DNA of 64,000 nt from Marsupella aquatica. Its lineage: Eukaryota > Marchantiophyta. Location of the stretch: NCBI GenBank assembly GCA_973895155.1, contig OZ316897.1, forward strand, positions 18,104,001-18,168,000. The letters run 5' to 3'. Shown piece by piece: positions 1-8,348 of the stretch (its first letter is position 1; the number at the start of each line of letters is the position of its first letter). The notes beneath the pieces were generated by a model, which saw only the letters and a list, made by a program, of their open reading frames with translations, was not told where the DNA came from and did not search any database. The position numbers and the translations under genes were made by a program.

Positions 1-518
1 GCTGTCTTGCTCGATCGTGGCGCCCTCGTCCTCGCCCACGATGTCCTCTGCCTCCTTCTCCACGTCTCTGGTGAGCAGAGGCCAGCATAGACTGCTCGCT
101 GCCTTCATTGCTTGATTTGCGACGAAAGTCCTCAGCCTGTAGATATTCTTCCAGATCTGCAAAAGTAGCTAGAGGGTCCTTGGCATACATGACACCGTAA
201 GCTGACTTGAATGCTGACCAGCTTTTAGGTAGATTTCTCAACACAATCTGGATCAGTTCTTTATCGTCAACTTCCTCTCCTACACTACCGAGTTCCATCA
301 CATGGTACTCGATCTTTTTGAGGTAGTCCTCGATAGAGGACCCTTCACATAGGCGAGCCTCGACTAGTGCAGACTTGAGGTCCAGTTTGCGCTGGATTAC
401 AGAAGACTCATACTTCTGTTTAAGTGTTGCCCAGAGTTTGGCAGGATCACTCCGCAGCCTTCTAACAATAGGGACAATGGAATGATGAACAGTTTTGGTG
501 AGAATAATGATTACCCTC
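1..518. repeat. Right end of tandem unit 1
   Basis: These bases match the copia-1 gag segment that ends unit 2 (about 31409-31926) and unit 3 (about 56691-57208) almost perfectly. The match stops at the same base, after ATTACCCTC, where gypsy sequence (AAAATATTTGG) begins. This is the same fusion seen at 31926/31927, so a further unit lies to the left of the window. Private differences exist: the conserved LPESW of gag reads LPKSW here. Confidence 0.93.
1..518 (-). pseudogene. Copia-1 gag fragment (unit 1)
   Basis: The minus strand encodes the copia Gag core that in units 2 and 3 reads from VIIILTKTVHHSI through EGSSIEDYLKKI to the Arg/Gly-rich stretch before the zinc knuckle. This part binds and packages element RNA. 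It is cut at 518 by the duplication junction, so it has no native start codon. It runs off the left window edge, where protease, integrase and RT should follow. Confidence 0.9.
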
Positions 519-542
519 AAAATATTTGGATGACTCACCTTC

Positions 543-547
543 GATAT
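543..547. repeat. Target site duplication GATAT, left copy
   Basis: GATAT directly precedes the left LTR (TGTGGTATGG) and recurs at 6669-6673 right after the right LTR (ACGACA). The unoccupied site at the unit 2/3 junction has a single GATAT in the same context (CCTTC-GATAT-GCCAAAG). Five bases is the usual LTR-retrotransposon duplication. Confidence 0.96.
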
Positions 548-1933
548 TGTGGTATGGGTGTCCCTGCAATTTTTTCTGGAAACTTGTTTATTTTTAGCAT
601 ATCACAAGATTTACTTACACTTTAGACACCTTCCGGCCAACATTTACTTGTTCTGGACACTTATAGAAATATTTGACATCTCCGGCTTTCCTGACGATTC
701 CTAGTGTACTTTGCCCGACGCTGTGACCAGCGCCCGTTTCTTTTACTCAAGACGCTGCGGAAGCGTCCAACCTCCTCATGACGCTTTTGGCAGTGCCCGA
801 CCGCCACCAAGACTCTATGAGGATTTCGACCGACGCTGTGGAAAGCGTCAGCTTCAACACACGACGCTGTGAGCAGCGTCCACCCTAGTAATGACGCTGT
901 GAGCAGTGTGAGCAGCGTCCGTTGGTTTTACTTAAGACGCTTCTAGCAGCGTCCAGATTCTCCCGACGCTTCTAGCAGCGTCCGCTCAACACTTAGTTTT
1001 TGAAGTAGATTACTAGTAAAGTAGTATTCTACCACCCTTGTTGAAGTACTTATGCTGTGCTTCTCCCTTGTTTAGTTTTAAGCTTGGAAAGGCACGACTG
1101 TTCTTACCTCCTCCATTTTAGGATTCCAGCACTTATAAGACAGAGTAGAATGCTCATTTGAAGTAGAGAGAAATAGAGTTAATACTGTATTCAGAATTGA
1201 GTCTTCTGAATAGTTTTCTCCTCCTTCCATTGTAACAAGGCATGCTGTGAGTGTTTTGTATGGAAGTAAAGCTATATTGATTGAAGTTAAGATTGAATTC
1301 AAGAGATTCCTGTGGTGATTGAATTCAGTTGCAGATTTCTGAAACTCGTATTGAATTCACTGCTAGGCTTGCTTGCAGAGTCGGGATTCGCTAGCCAATT
1401 CAAGAATAGTTAATGATAAATGAGAAGTAAATTCTGATTCTCAGAGTAGTTAGTACTGTTGCTTTGATTCTGGAATATGGTTTAGAGTTTGACTGAATTG
1501 CGTATCGCTGATGTCAAACCATGTTGACGGCATTTTAAATCATATCATTCATTTGCAATCAGAAAGCTTCTGCTTCATCAGATTGAGAATTCCATTATCA
1601 TTAACCTTTGTGTTTTGAAGAGTGAGATGGATGAATTATGAGATAGATTTCATGTCTATACTGAGCCCAAATCCTTTCTGAAGGAGTGGCAGTAGCTTGT
1701 AGTCTCTAAATCCTTACTCATTTCTTCTCTAATTCATAAATCAGAAGTTCAGTTACTTTGTTGTTTGTTTATTCGATTTTTTATTGAGAAGTGAAGTCAA
1801 CATAGAGCTCAAGACTCTAAATCACTCGGAGTGATAAAAGTTATACAATTCATTCTGAAATCTGTTCTTAAAGGGATCGAAACCCTGGTTTTAGGTGAGG
1901 AGAGTCACTTTTGATACTTAGCACTATACGACA
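548..1933 (+). repeat. NA-gypsy 5' LTR
   Basis: 1,386 bp, starting TGTGGTATGGG and ending CTATACGACA. It matches 5283-6668 at a constant offset of 4,735 with no indels and one substitution seen. It should carry the promoter and polyadenylation signal; I could not place a TATA box with confidence. It contains the hairpin array at 717-983. Confidence 0.95.
717..983 (+). repeat. Array of GACGCT...AGCGTC hairpins in the 5' LTR
   Basis: Eight short imperfect palindromes lie in 267 bp, at 717-735, 751-768, 780-797, 832-849, 863-881, 893-920, 936-954 and 965-983. Each starts GACGCT and most end AGCGTC, with 4-8 unpaired bases between; the third ends in a decayed CAGTGCCC. The best (863-881) pairs GACGCTG with CAGCGTC around TGAG. 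The spacers are unrelated. The same array is in the right LTR (5452-5718). Confidence 0.9.
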
Positions 1934-1939
1934 TCTTTT

Positions 1940-1957
1940 TGGCGCCGCTGCCGGGGA
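1940..1957 (+). promoter_or_regulatory. Primer binding site, tRNA-Asp type
   Basis: TGGCGCCGCTGCCGGGGA lies 6 bp after the LTR. From memory it is one base different from the tRNA-Asp primer site of plant Athila-type elements. The same 18 bases prime gypsy-A (12528-12545, minus strand). Confidence 0.85.
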
Positions 1958-2071
1958 ACGAATTTAAGATTGAATTGACGTACAGGCAGTGTATGCCAGA
2001 AGGAGCTAGACGGGAGAGGAATTCACGTTCTACTATAATTGTGAAGATGCGTCATCACTCCAGTTAAAAAG

Positions 2072-2278
2072 ATGAAGAGCTTCCATTTCGAGGTGATGCC
2101 GTACTCTATCCAAAGCGCCCCGGAAGCTCTCTTAAGAGTATTGGAAAAATTTGTGGTGCCAAACTTAAGAGAAGAAACCGCCCTCCCACCAGAAAAGGCC
2201 TCACAGAGAGGAGCTGTTGCTCGTCAAGTTGCTTTGGAGATAGTCGAAGACACCAAAGACACTTTGAGTGACAAGTGA
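2072..2278 (+). pseudogene. Possible reverse-transcriptase remnant in NA-gypsy leader
   Basis: This is a 68-codon ORF. Residues 4-16 (FHFEVMPYSIQSA, then P) recall the gypsy RT stretch F-x-V-M-P-F-G-L-x-N-A-P, followed by residues compatible with the downstream helix. The rest (REETALPPEKASQ onward) matches nothing I recognise. It may be a chance resemblance or the residue of an internal deletion that removed pol. It is too short to encode an enzyme. Confidence 0.3.
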
Positions 2279-2732
2279 AGTTATTCTAACGTTGCTCGGG
2301 ACGTATGATTTGTAAAATTGTCCAACCATCCTGGTTCGTGTGACCGATGCCACCTATCCGATCTTTGGGAACATTAAGAATTAGGAATTTGAGGAATCGT
2401 TATGTTAATTCTTGGGTTCTGAGCCTGAGAGGGAGGAATGGCATACATTGGTTAACTATCACCTGGTGGGAAGATGAAAGTTTGCATTTAGTAATATTAA
2501 GGCTGAATGGTAGGATCACACAGGAGTGATATTTAGTCATTTCCATTCGGGAGTTAGCGGAAAGAATCATGCACCAGGAATTGCGTAGAAGATTAGGAAG
2601 GAGTTAGACGTCTGATTAGTAGGATGGCCTAGTGTAGCGTACCATGTGGTAAAGAAATTTCAGGGTGAAGGAAGTCGGAGATTATGGGGAACGCCCGGTT
2701 CCAGTAATCGCCACCGTAAAGGAGATAAGGAA

Positions 2733-2834
2733 GGACGCCGCGAAGAGCGTCCAATGCGATTCGTCCCAGAAGATTCCGCAAGTCAGGACGCTTCGAGTAG
2801 CGTCCGATCCCAGTGGACGCTGTGAGCAGCGTCC
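2733..2834 (+). repeat. Three further hairpins in the NA-gypsy leader
   Basis: GGACGC...GCGTCC palindromes of 20 bp lie at 2733-2752, 2786-2805 and 2815-2834. The third repeats the best LTR hairpin. A half-site GACGCTTCTGG follows at about 2863. They are in the untranslated leader between the primer site and the gag-like ORF, where packaging and dimerisation signals usually sit. Confidence 0.85.
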
Positions 2835-3151
2835 GGTGGAATCTGTGACGAACCAACGTGCGCGACGCTTCTGGTGTGCCTTTCCGCGTCTCAACCTGAA
2901 GGACGCACCAGAGAAAACGAGGTTTTAGAATCTCGGCTGGTCACTGAAGGGAAGTATTAGCTACGGGATAGCAAGGGGGAGGAATCATGCAAGGGATGTT
3001 GAACGACGCTACGGGAAGTCACTTTGAGGAAGCAGGTTCATATCTCCCGGAGTGGGGTGATAACGTCGCACTTAAATGGTGACTCCTTGCATAAAGACTC
3101 CTGAGGAGCGGGTCTGGTGTCTCAAAATCACCCGTGCTTGGAGAATGAGGG

Positions 3152-3751
3152 ATGTCTGAGGGAGATCCACCAAATAAAAGAAAACCTACCAAGACCTCCA
3201 GTAATTCGGATGCTGCAAAATTAGTAGTGACCCCTCGCACATTGTTACCCGAATTCCAGTCACCAGGAGCACCTGCACCGGGTAGTGTGTGGAAACAAGT
3301 GGGATCTATTCAAGAGGCAAGTGGCTCTTTGGAAAGGCCCACGTCGACCCGACCCCTGTTTGTAAATCTTCGTTCAGGTCCAAAACTTATTGGTTCTCAA
3401 AAGACCAAGCTCCGCCAGCAGACAGTACGTTCGGTGAACCAAATTGACTCTGGTGTGGATAGTACCACTGAGAGGGCCTTATCTCATACCGAAGGAAGAA
3501 ATTTGGGTTTGCCCGAGAATACAGTTGCAGAATCGCTGGCCCAAGATAATTCTGTCGATCTTTCACAATTGGATAATCCAGAACCACTGAGTGAAGCCGG
3601 TGGTTCGTCTTCTAGTGAGACAAGCAGCAGTTCAGGCTTGGGCAGCCCAAACCCATATTGGTACCCGAGACACCCGCTTCGACAACCAGCTCAGCACCAG
3701 TTTCATTGGCTACAAACGAGGATAAAAACATTCGGGAGGAGTTTTCAGTGA
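3152..3751 (+). CDS. Gag-like N-terminal protein of NA-gypsy
   Basis: This is an ORF of 199 codons. Its first 90 residues align with the N-terminus of gypsy-A Gag, sharing FQSP, PPGSV or APGSV, SIQ, L-E-x-PTS, RP-x-FVNLRSGPKLI and QK. The rest is Ser/Thr/Pro-rich and probably disordered, as in the Gag arm before the capsid. No capsid domain or zinc knuckle follows. Sense-looking sequence seems to leave this frame near 3640-3658 and continue in the frame of the next ORF, so the two may be one protein split by a 1-nt mutation or a recoding site. Confidence 0.7.
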   Translation: MSEGDPPNKRKPTKTSSNSDAAKLVVTPRTLLPEFQSPGAPAPGSVWKQVGSIQEASGSLERPTSTRPLFVNLRSGPKLIGSQKTKLRQQTVRSVNQIDSGVDSTTERALSHTEGRNLGLPENTVAESLAQDNSVDLSQLDNPEPLSEAGGSSSSETSSSSGLGSPNPYWYPRHPLRQPAQHQFHWLQTRIKTFGRSFQ

Positions 3752-4716
3752 CGTATACTCGAAAATCTTGGAAACGGTTGCGCCATGCTATCAGTCGACA
3801 GATCTTTCCTGAAGCATCTTCCCAGGATTTTGAACAGGGAGAAGCACCTATCGGAACAGACGAGCTACCCCTTCCTGTACTTTTGACAGATCGAACTAAC
3901 CAGGAAGTCTCTTTACCTAGCGATAATTTTAAAGAAGAACTTCCTGTTTTAGTACCAATGCATCCCATTGCAGATCAACCAGCTACTGTTGCAAGAGAAG
4001 AATTTGAACCACTGGAGCCCGAACCTTCTGCTCCTTCGTCTCCTGTTACATTGCCAATTCGACCAGTTAAGGAGTCAGTGATTCCTTCCGCTATGCCAGA
4101 TGTAATTTTCCGTTGGATAGGAGCACCAAGTGATGGAGAAGAAGACGAAGACCCTCGCATTATCAGAGTACCTCCTCGACTTCGGCATACAGTGGATTTG
4201 CCACCCCGAAATCCTATCCCTAATTTGGCTTCAATTCACAGGTGGGAGAAGAAACATTTTCGAGTAGCTTTTCGACATCTGGAGATGGAGAGCATTTTGC
4301 AGCAGCAGCAGATTTTGCCAATGACATCCCATCCGAGGATTCGTAGTTTGATTCGCACATATGAACCTGGGAAGGCGGTTCCTCCCATTGATAAGGACAG
4401 ACGACATAAGTTTTCGGAGTTCGAAATTTGGTGTTGGGTGTATATGCTTCGACGAGCTCAAGCTCCATTTCCGCCCCTTGTGCCGGAAATTCCATGGCCC
4501 TATCCATACTATGTTTGGGTTTGTCCTGGTGGGTTTGCTATTCCAATTAAATATGAGAAGAAGCTTGTTAAGCTAAGGGAGCAGTTGATTACAAAACAAT
4601 GTATGCTACCGGCTTCCCAAGGGTTCAAGTCGCTTAGGTGTTTAGCGTTCCTACCTATTATTCCTTCTTATCCGGATGTGATTATTCAAGGTGTTTTATC
4701 TAGGACACAGATTTGA
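3658..4716 (+). CDS. Unidentified NA-gypsy protein (middle domain)
   Basis: An ORF of 352 codons overlaps the previous one by 94 bp in another frame. The first half is acidic and Pro/Ser-rich. The second half looks folded: a basic helical stretch (RWEKKHFRVAFRHLEME), a Trp/Tyr/Pro-rich core (EIWCWVYML, PWPYPYYVWVC) and a Lys-rich helix. I do not recognise the family; it is not RT, integrase, RNase H or a standard capsid. It sits where gypsy-A carries capsid, so it could be a divergent capsid or an acquired domain. An in-frame TGA (4714-4716) alone separates it from the next ORF. Confidence 0.6.
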   Translation: MVPETPASTTSSAPVSLATNEDKNIREEFSVTYTRKSWKRLRHAISRQIFPEASSQDFEQGEAPIGTDELPLPVLLTDRTNQEVSLPSDNFKEELPVLVPMHPIADQPATVAREEFEPLEPEPSAPSSPVTLPIRPVKESVIPSAMPDVIFRWIGAPSDGEEDEDPRIIRVPPRLRHTVDLPPRNPIPNLASIHRWEKKHFRVAFRHLEMESILQQQQILPMTSHPRIRSLIRTYEPGKAVPPIDKDRRHKFSEFEIWCWVYMLRRAQAPFPPLVPEIPWPYPYYVWVCPGGFAIPIKYEKKLVKLREQLITKQCMLPASQGFKSLRCLAFLPIIPSYPDVIIQGVLSRTQI

Positions 4717-4728
4717 AGGACACCATTT

Positions 4729-5205
4729 ATGAGAGATATCAAACGGTGTTGTCATTTATATGTATATAAGCCGTTACTTTTGCAGCATCCTGCAATTGTT
4801 TCCTTCTTTCTCCTTCGAATTGATATTTATCTGCTCATGTGGGACATCAAAGCTACTATGGATTGTTGGAATTCTTTACCCCGTGCTTTCCAACATTCCT
4901 TTGAAGGCAAGATCAAACTGGGAGGACATGCTATTCAACACTTTGTTATTGATCCAGGCTCTCGAATTAATTTCCTCTCCCACAGACTGTGCCAGCAATT
5001 TGTTCATCAAGAAGTACAACCGATATCTGCTCAGATATCAATCGATGGACGAATCATTAATCTTTGGGGAAGAGTTAAAGGAGTCCCAATACAGATCGGA
5101 GAAGAATTCCATGACCTCGATTTTTATATTCTGGATTCGGATATCTCCCAACTCCCGTCAATGATTTTGAGCACTACTTGGATTATTAAGCCAGAATATT
5201 ATTAA
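4729..5205 (+). CDS. Retropepsin-like module of NA-gypsy
   Basis: This ORF of 158 codons is in frame with the preceding one after one TGA. The last 95 residues look like a retroviral-type aspartic protease: FEGKIKLGGHAI, then VIDPGSRINFLS (an active-site-like D-x-G-S), a DGRI flap-like segment, IQIG, DFYILD and a C-terminal MILSTTWI that recalls the family's ILGRPWL. It is closer to the leader ORF of gypsy-A (shared D-x-GSR-[VI]-N-[LF]-LS) than to the pol protease (DGGSSVNLM). The residue after Asp is Pro rather than Ser or Thr, so activity is uncertain. The first about 60 residues are hydrophobic and may not be translated. Confidence 0.65.
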   Translation: MRDIKRCCHLYVYKPLLLQHPAIVSFFLLRIDIYLLMWDIKATMDCWNSLPRAFQHSFEGKIKLGGHAIQHFVIDPGSRINFLSHRLCQQFVHQEVQPISAQISIDGRIINLWGRVKGVPIQIGEEFHDLDFYILDSDISQLPSMILSTTWIIKPEYY

Positions 5206-5269
5206 TGAAGAACATGTCACTCGCTTCTGATTCAATTCGGTCATGTCTTGTGGGGACACGGCGAAATTT

Positions 5270-5282
5270 AAGTGGAGGGCTA
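5270..5282 (+). promoter_or_regulatory. Polypurine tract of NA-gypsy
   Basis: AAGTGGAGGG followed by CTA sits directly before the right LTR, the expected position of the plus-strand primer. Confidence 0.7.
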
Positions 5283-6668
5283 TGTGGTATGGGTGTCCCT
5301 GCAATTTTTTCTGGAAACTTGTTTATTTTTAGCATATCACAAGATTTACTTACACTTTAGACACCTTCCGGCCAACATTTACTTGTTCTGGACACTTATA
5401 GAAATATTTGACATCTCCGGCTTTCCTGACGATTCCTAGTGTACTTTGCCCGACGCTGTGACCAGCGCCCGTTTCTTTTACTCAAGACGCTGCGGAAGCG
5501 TCCAACCTCCTCATGACGCTTTTGGCAGTGCCCGACCGCCACCAAGACTCTATGAGGATTTCGACCGACGCTGTGGAAAGCGTCAGCTTCAACACACGAC
5601 GCTGTGAGCAGCGTCCACCCTAGTATTGACGCTGTGAGCAGTGTGAGCAGCGTCCGTTGGTTTTACTTAAGACGCTTCTAGCAGCGTCCAGATTCTCCCG
5701 ACGCTTCTAGCAGCGTCCGCTCAACACTTAGTTTTTGAAGTAGATTACTAGTAAAGTAGTATTCTACCACCCTTGTTGAAGTACTTATGCTGTGCTTCTC
5801 CCTTGTTTAGTTTTAAGCTTGGAAAGGCACGACTGTTCTTACCTCCTCCATTTTAGGATTCCAGCACTTATAAGACAGAGTAGAATGCTCATTTGAAGTA
5901 GAGAGAAATAGAGTTAATACTGTATTCAGAATTGAGTCTTCTGAATAGTTTTCTCCTCCTTCCATTGTAACAAGGCATGCTGTGAGTGTTTTGTATGGAA
6001 GTAAAGCTATATTGATTGAAGTTAAGATTGAATTCAAGAGATTCCTGTGGTGATTGAATTCAGTTGCAGATTTCTGAAACTCGTATTGAATTCACTGCTA
6101 GGCTTGCTTGCAGAGTCGGGATTCGCTAGCCAATTCAAGAATAGTTAATGATAAATGAGAAGTAAATTCTGATTCTCAGAGTAGTTAGTACTGTTGCTTT
6201 GATTCTGGAATATGGTTTAGAGTTTGACTGAATTGCGTATCGCTGATGTCAAACCATGTTGACGGCATTTTAAATCATATCATTCATTTGCAATCAGAAA
6301 GCTTCTGCTTCATCAGATTGAGAATTCCATTATCATTAACCTTTGTGTTTTGAAGAGTGAGATGGATGAATTATGAGATAGATTTCATGTCTATACTGAG
6401 CCCAAATCCTTTCTGAAGGAGTGGCAGTAGCTTGTAGTCTCTAAATCCTTACTCATTTCTTCTCTAATTCATAAATCAGAAGTTCAGTTACTTTGTTGTT
6501 TGTTTATTCGATTTTTTATTGAGAAGTGAAGTCAACATAGAGCTCAAGACTCTAAATCACTCGGAGTGATAAAAGTTATACAATTCATTCTGAAATCTGT
6601 TCTTAAAGGGATCGAAACCCTGGTTTTAGGTGAGGAGAGTCACTTTTGATACTTAGCACTATACGACA
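5283..6668 (+). repeat. NA-gypsy 3' LTR
   Basis: The 1,386-bp partner of 548-1933, including the hairpin array at 5452-5718. It ends ACGACA against the GATAT duplication at 6669-6673. Confidence 0.95.
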
Positions 6669-6673
6669 GATAT
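6669..6673. repeat. Target site duplication GATAT, right copy
   Basis: Second copy of the 5-bp duplication; gypsy-A pol resumes at 6674 with GCCAAAG. Confidence 0.96.
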
Positions 6674-7331
6674 GCCAAAGTTGCTCATCAGGAAAGTCAT
6701 CAGAGAGACTATGCTCATTCACAGGACCAGGAAGTCGGGATAAAAAATCCGCATTCTCATGATGCTGCCCTGGCCGCACCTGAACCTCGTAATCGAACTC
6801 CTGCAACAGAAGAACCCAGCGAGCCACTCGTCCCGAAAGGTCCACTTGATTGACTAAATACTTCAAGGAATTATGGTCCGTATGGAAAACAACCTGATAG
6901 CCGAGCAAGTAGTGGCGGAATTTCTTACATGCGAACACAATTGCCAAAGCTTCCCTCTCAGTAATAGTGTAATGTTTTTCCGCTGCACTCATCTGCCTGC
7001 TTGCATAGTAAATCGGATGGTCCCTATTTGCTTCATCGCGTTGGCTGAGATTAGCCCCTACACAGAAAGTAGAAGCATCAGTGAAAACATGAAACTTCTT
7101 ACTCCAATTAGGAGGGGACAAGACTGGAGCGGTCACCAAACATTCCTTCAAGGCTTGAAAAGCAGCCTGTCGCTCAGGGGTCCAAGTGTAAGGAACCTCT
7201 TGCTTCAGCAACTGAGTGAGGGGTAGAGCCCTATCCGAGTACTTATGTATAAATCGTCGATAGTAACCCACGTGTCCCAGGAACCCCCTCAACTGCTTCA
7301 AATCAGCCGGAGGTCGCAGCTCTAAGATCAC
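6674..7331 (-). pseudogene. Gypsy-A RNase H region (unit 2)
   Basis: Open for about 219 codons of gypsy sequence. It covers the RT connection (LKQLRGFLGHVGYYRRFI), then RNase H with DAST-F-CVGANLSQ, the acidic residue in TITEREALAIVFACKKFRHYL and HTDHNSLKYL, ending LSRLPGP and PDEQLWHI. RNase H degrades the RNA strand during reverse transcription. It is separated from RT by the TGA at 7332-7334. Downstream codons read into NA-gypsy sequence. Confidence 0.88.
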
Positions 7332-8348
7332 TCAAATTTTTTCTTTATCCACCTCAATACCTCGCTGAGAAATGACATGGCCCAACAAAATGCCTTCCTG
7401 CATTCCAATGTAGCACTTTTCTGGGTGTAGGCACAGCTGAGCGTCCCGGCACTTCTGAAAGGTCTTCTCAAGGTGTATCAAGTGGTCAGCCACAGAATTA
7501 GAAAACACACAGAAGTCGTCAATAAAAATTTCCATGAAGCGCCTCAAATACTCCTGAAAAATAATCATCATTATGCGCTGGAAAGTTCCAGGGGCATTAC
7601 ATAGGCCGAAAGGCATCATGGTGAAAGCATATGTGCCCCAGTCGGTGGTAAAAGTAGTCTTATCGCGGTCCTCCTGACGAATTGAGACTTGGTTGTATCC
7701 GGAATACCCATCCAAAAAACTATACCATTCATGACGTGCGACTAAATCCAGGACGGAGTCAATGAACGGGAGAGGGTAATGGTCCTTACGAGTGGCAGCA
7801 TTCAGTCTCCGGAAATCCTGACAAACACGGATCTTCATCTTTCCATCCGGACCAGGCTTTTTGGGAACGATGACAATAGGGGATACCCACTCGCTGCTCA
7901 GTACAGGGTAAATAAACCCAGCAGAGGTAAGCTTATCTAACTCATCTTTAACAAGAACTAAGTACTTGGGGTTGAGACGGTATTGCCTCTGGCGAACTGG
8001 AACTGCCCCTTCCATCAGGTCAATCCTATGTTCTCCAAGGTGTGGGTGTATCCCCTTCAAATCTGCATGACTCCAGGCAAACACGTCCTTGTATTGGGTT
8101 AGCAGCAAAATATACCGTTCTCTCAGCTCGCCCTGGATGTGCTGACCGATGTTGAGGAACTTACCAGGTTCGATCTCAATTTTCTGGCACGCAGCAGTGT
8201 CTACTATCCCTTCAGTAAGACCCGCTGGTCTGAGTTCAAATTCTCTAAACTTTGGAAGCTCCATATCCGCCTCCTCCAAATGGGGTGAGCGCTCTTCCTC
8301 AACACAGGGCGCTTCTAGTTGCGGGGCCTCCTGGTCATTCTGTGATTG
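7332..8348 (-). pseudogene. Gypsy-A reverse transcriptase (unit 2)
   Basis: An open stretch between two in-frame TGA codons shared with unit 3 (8349-8351 upstream, 7332-7334 at the end); the first Met is at 8279. It contains the palm motifs: VPKKPGPDGKMKIRVCQDFR, FLDGYSGYNQV, MMPFGLCNAPGTFQR and the catalytic box as FIDD (about residue 254 from that Met), then the LGH-VIS connection. The fold and catalytic Asp residues are present, but no continuous pol could be made without readthrough. Confidence 0.88.

Larger units (their letters stand above)
548..6668 (+). mobile_element. Non-autonomous gypsy-related LTR element (NA-gypsy)
   Basis: The element is 6,121 bp with two 1,386-bp LTRs (TG...CA), a tRNA-Asp-type primer site, a purine tract before the right LTR and 5-bp target duplications. 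The 3.35-kb interior encodes a gag-like N-terminus, a protein of unknown family and a retropepsin-like module. There is no recognisable complete RT, RNase H or integrase, so mobility must come in trans. The primer site is identical to that of gypsy-A (18 of 18 bases plus flanks) and the gag N-termini are related, so a gypsy-A-type element is the likely helper (inference). It resembles the TR-GAG or LARD classes of gag-bearing non-autonomous elements. One LTR difference was seen (A891 versus T5626), implying recent insertion. Confidence 0.9.

Noticed and set aside
717-983. CRISPR-like array
   Set aside because: The repeats are short imperfect palindromes of varied length with irregular gaps, inside the LTR of a plant retrotransposon, and no cas genes are present.
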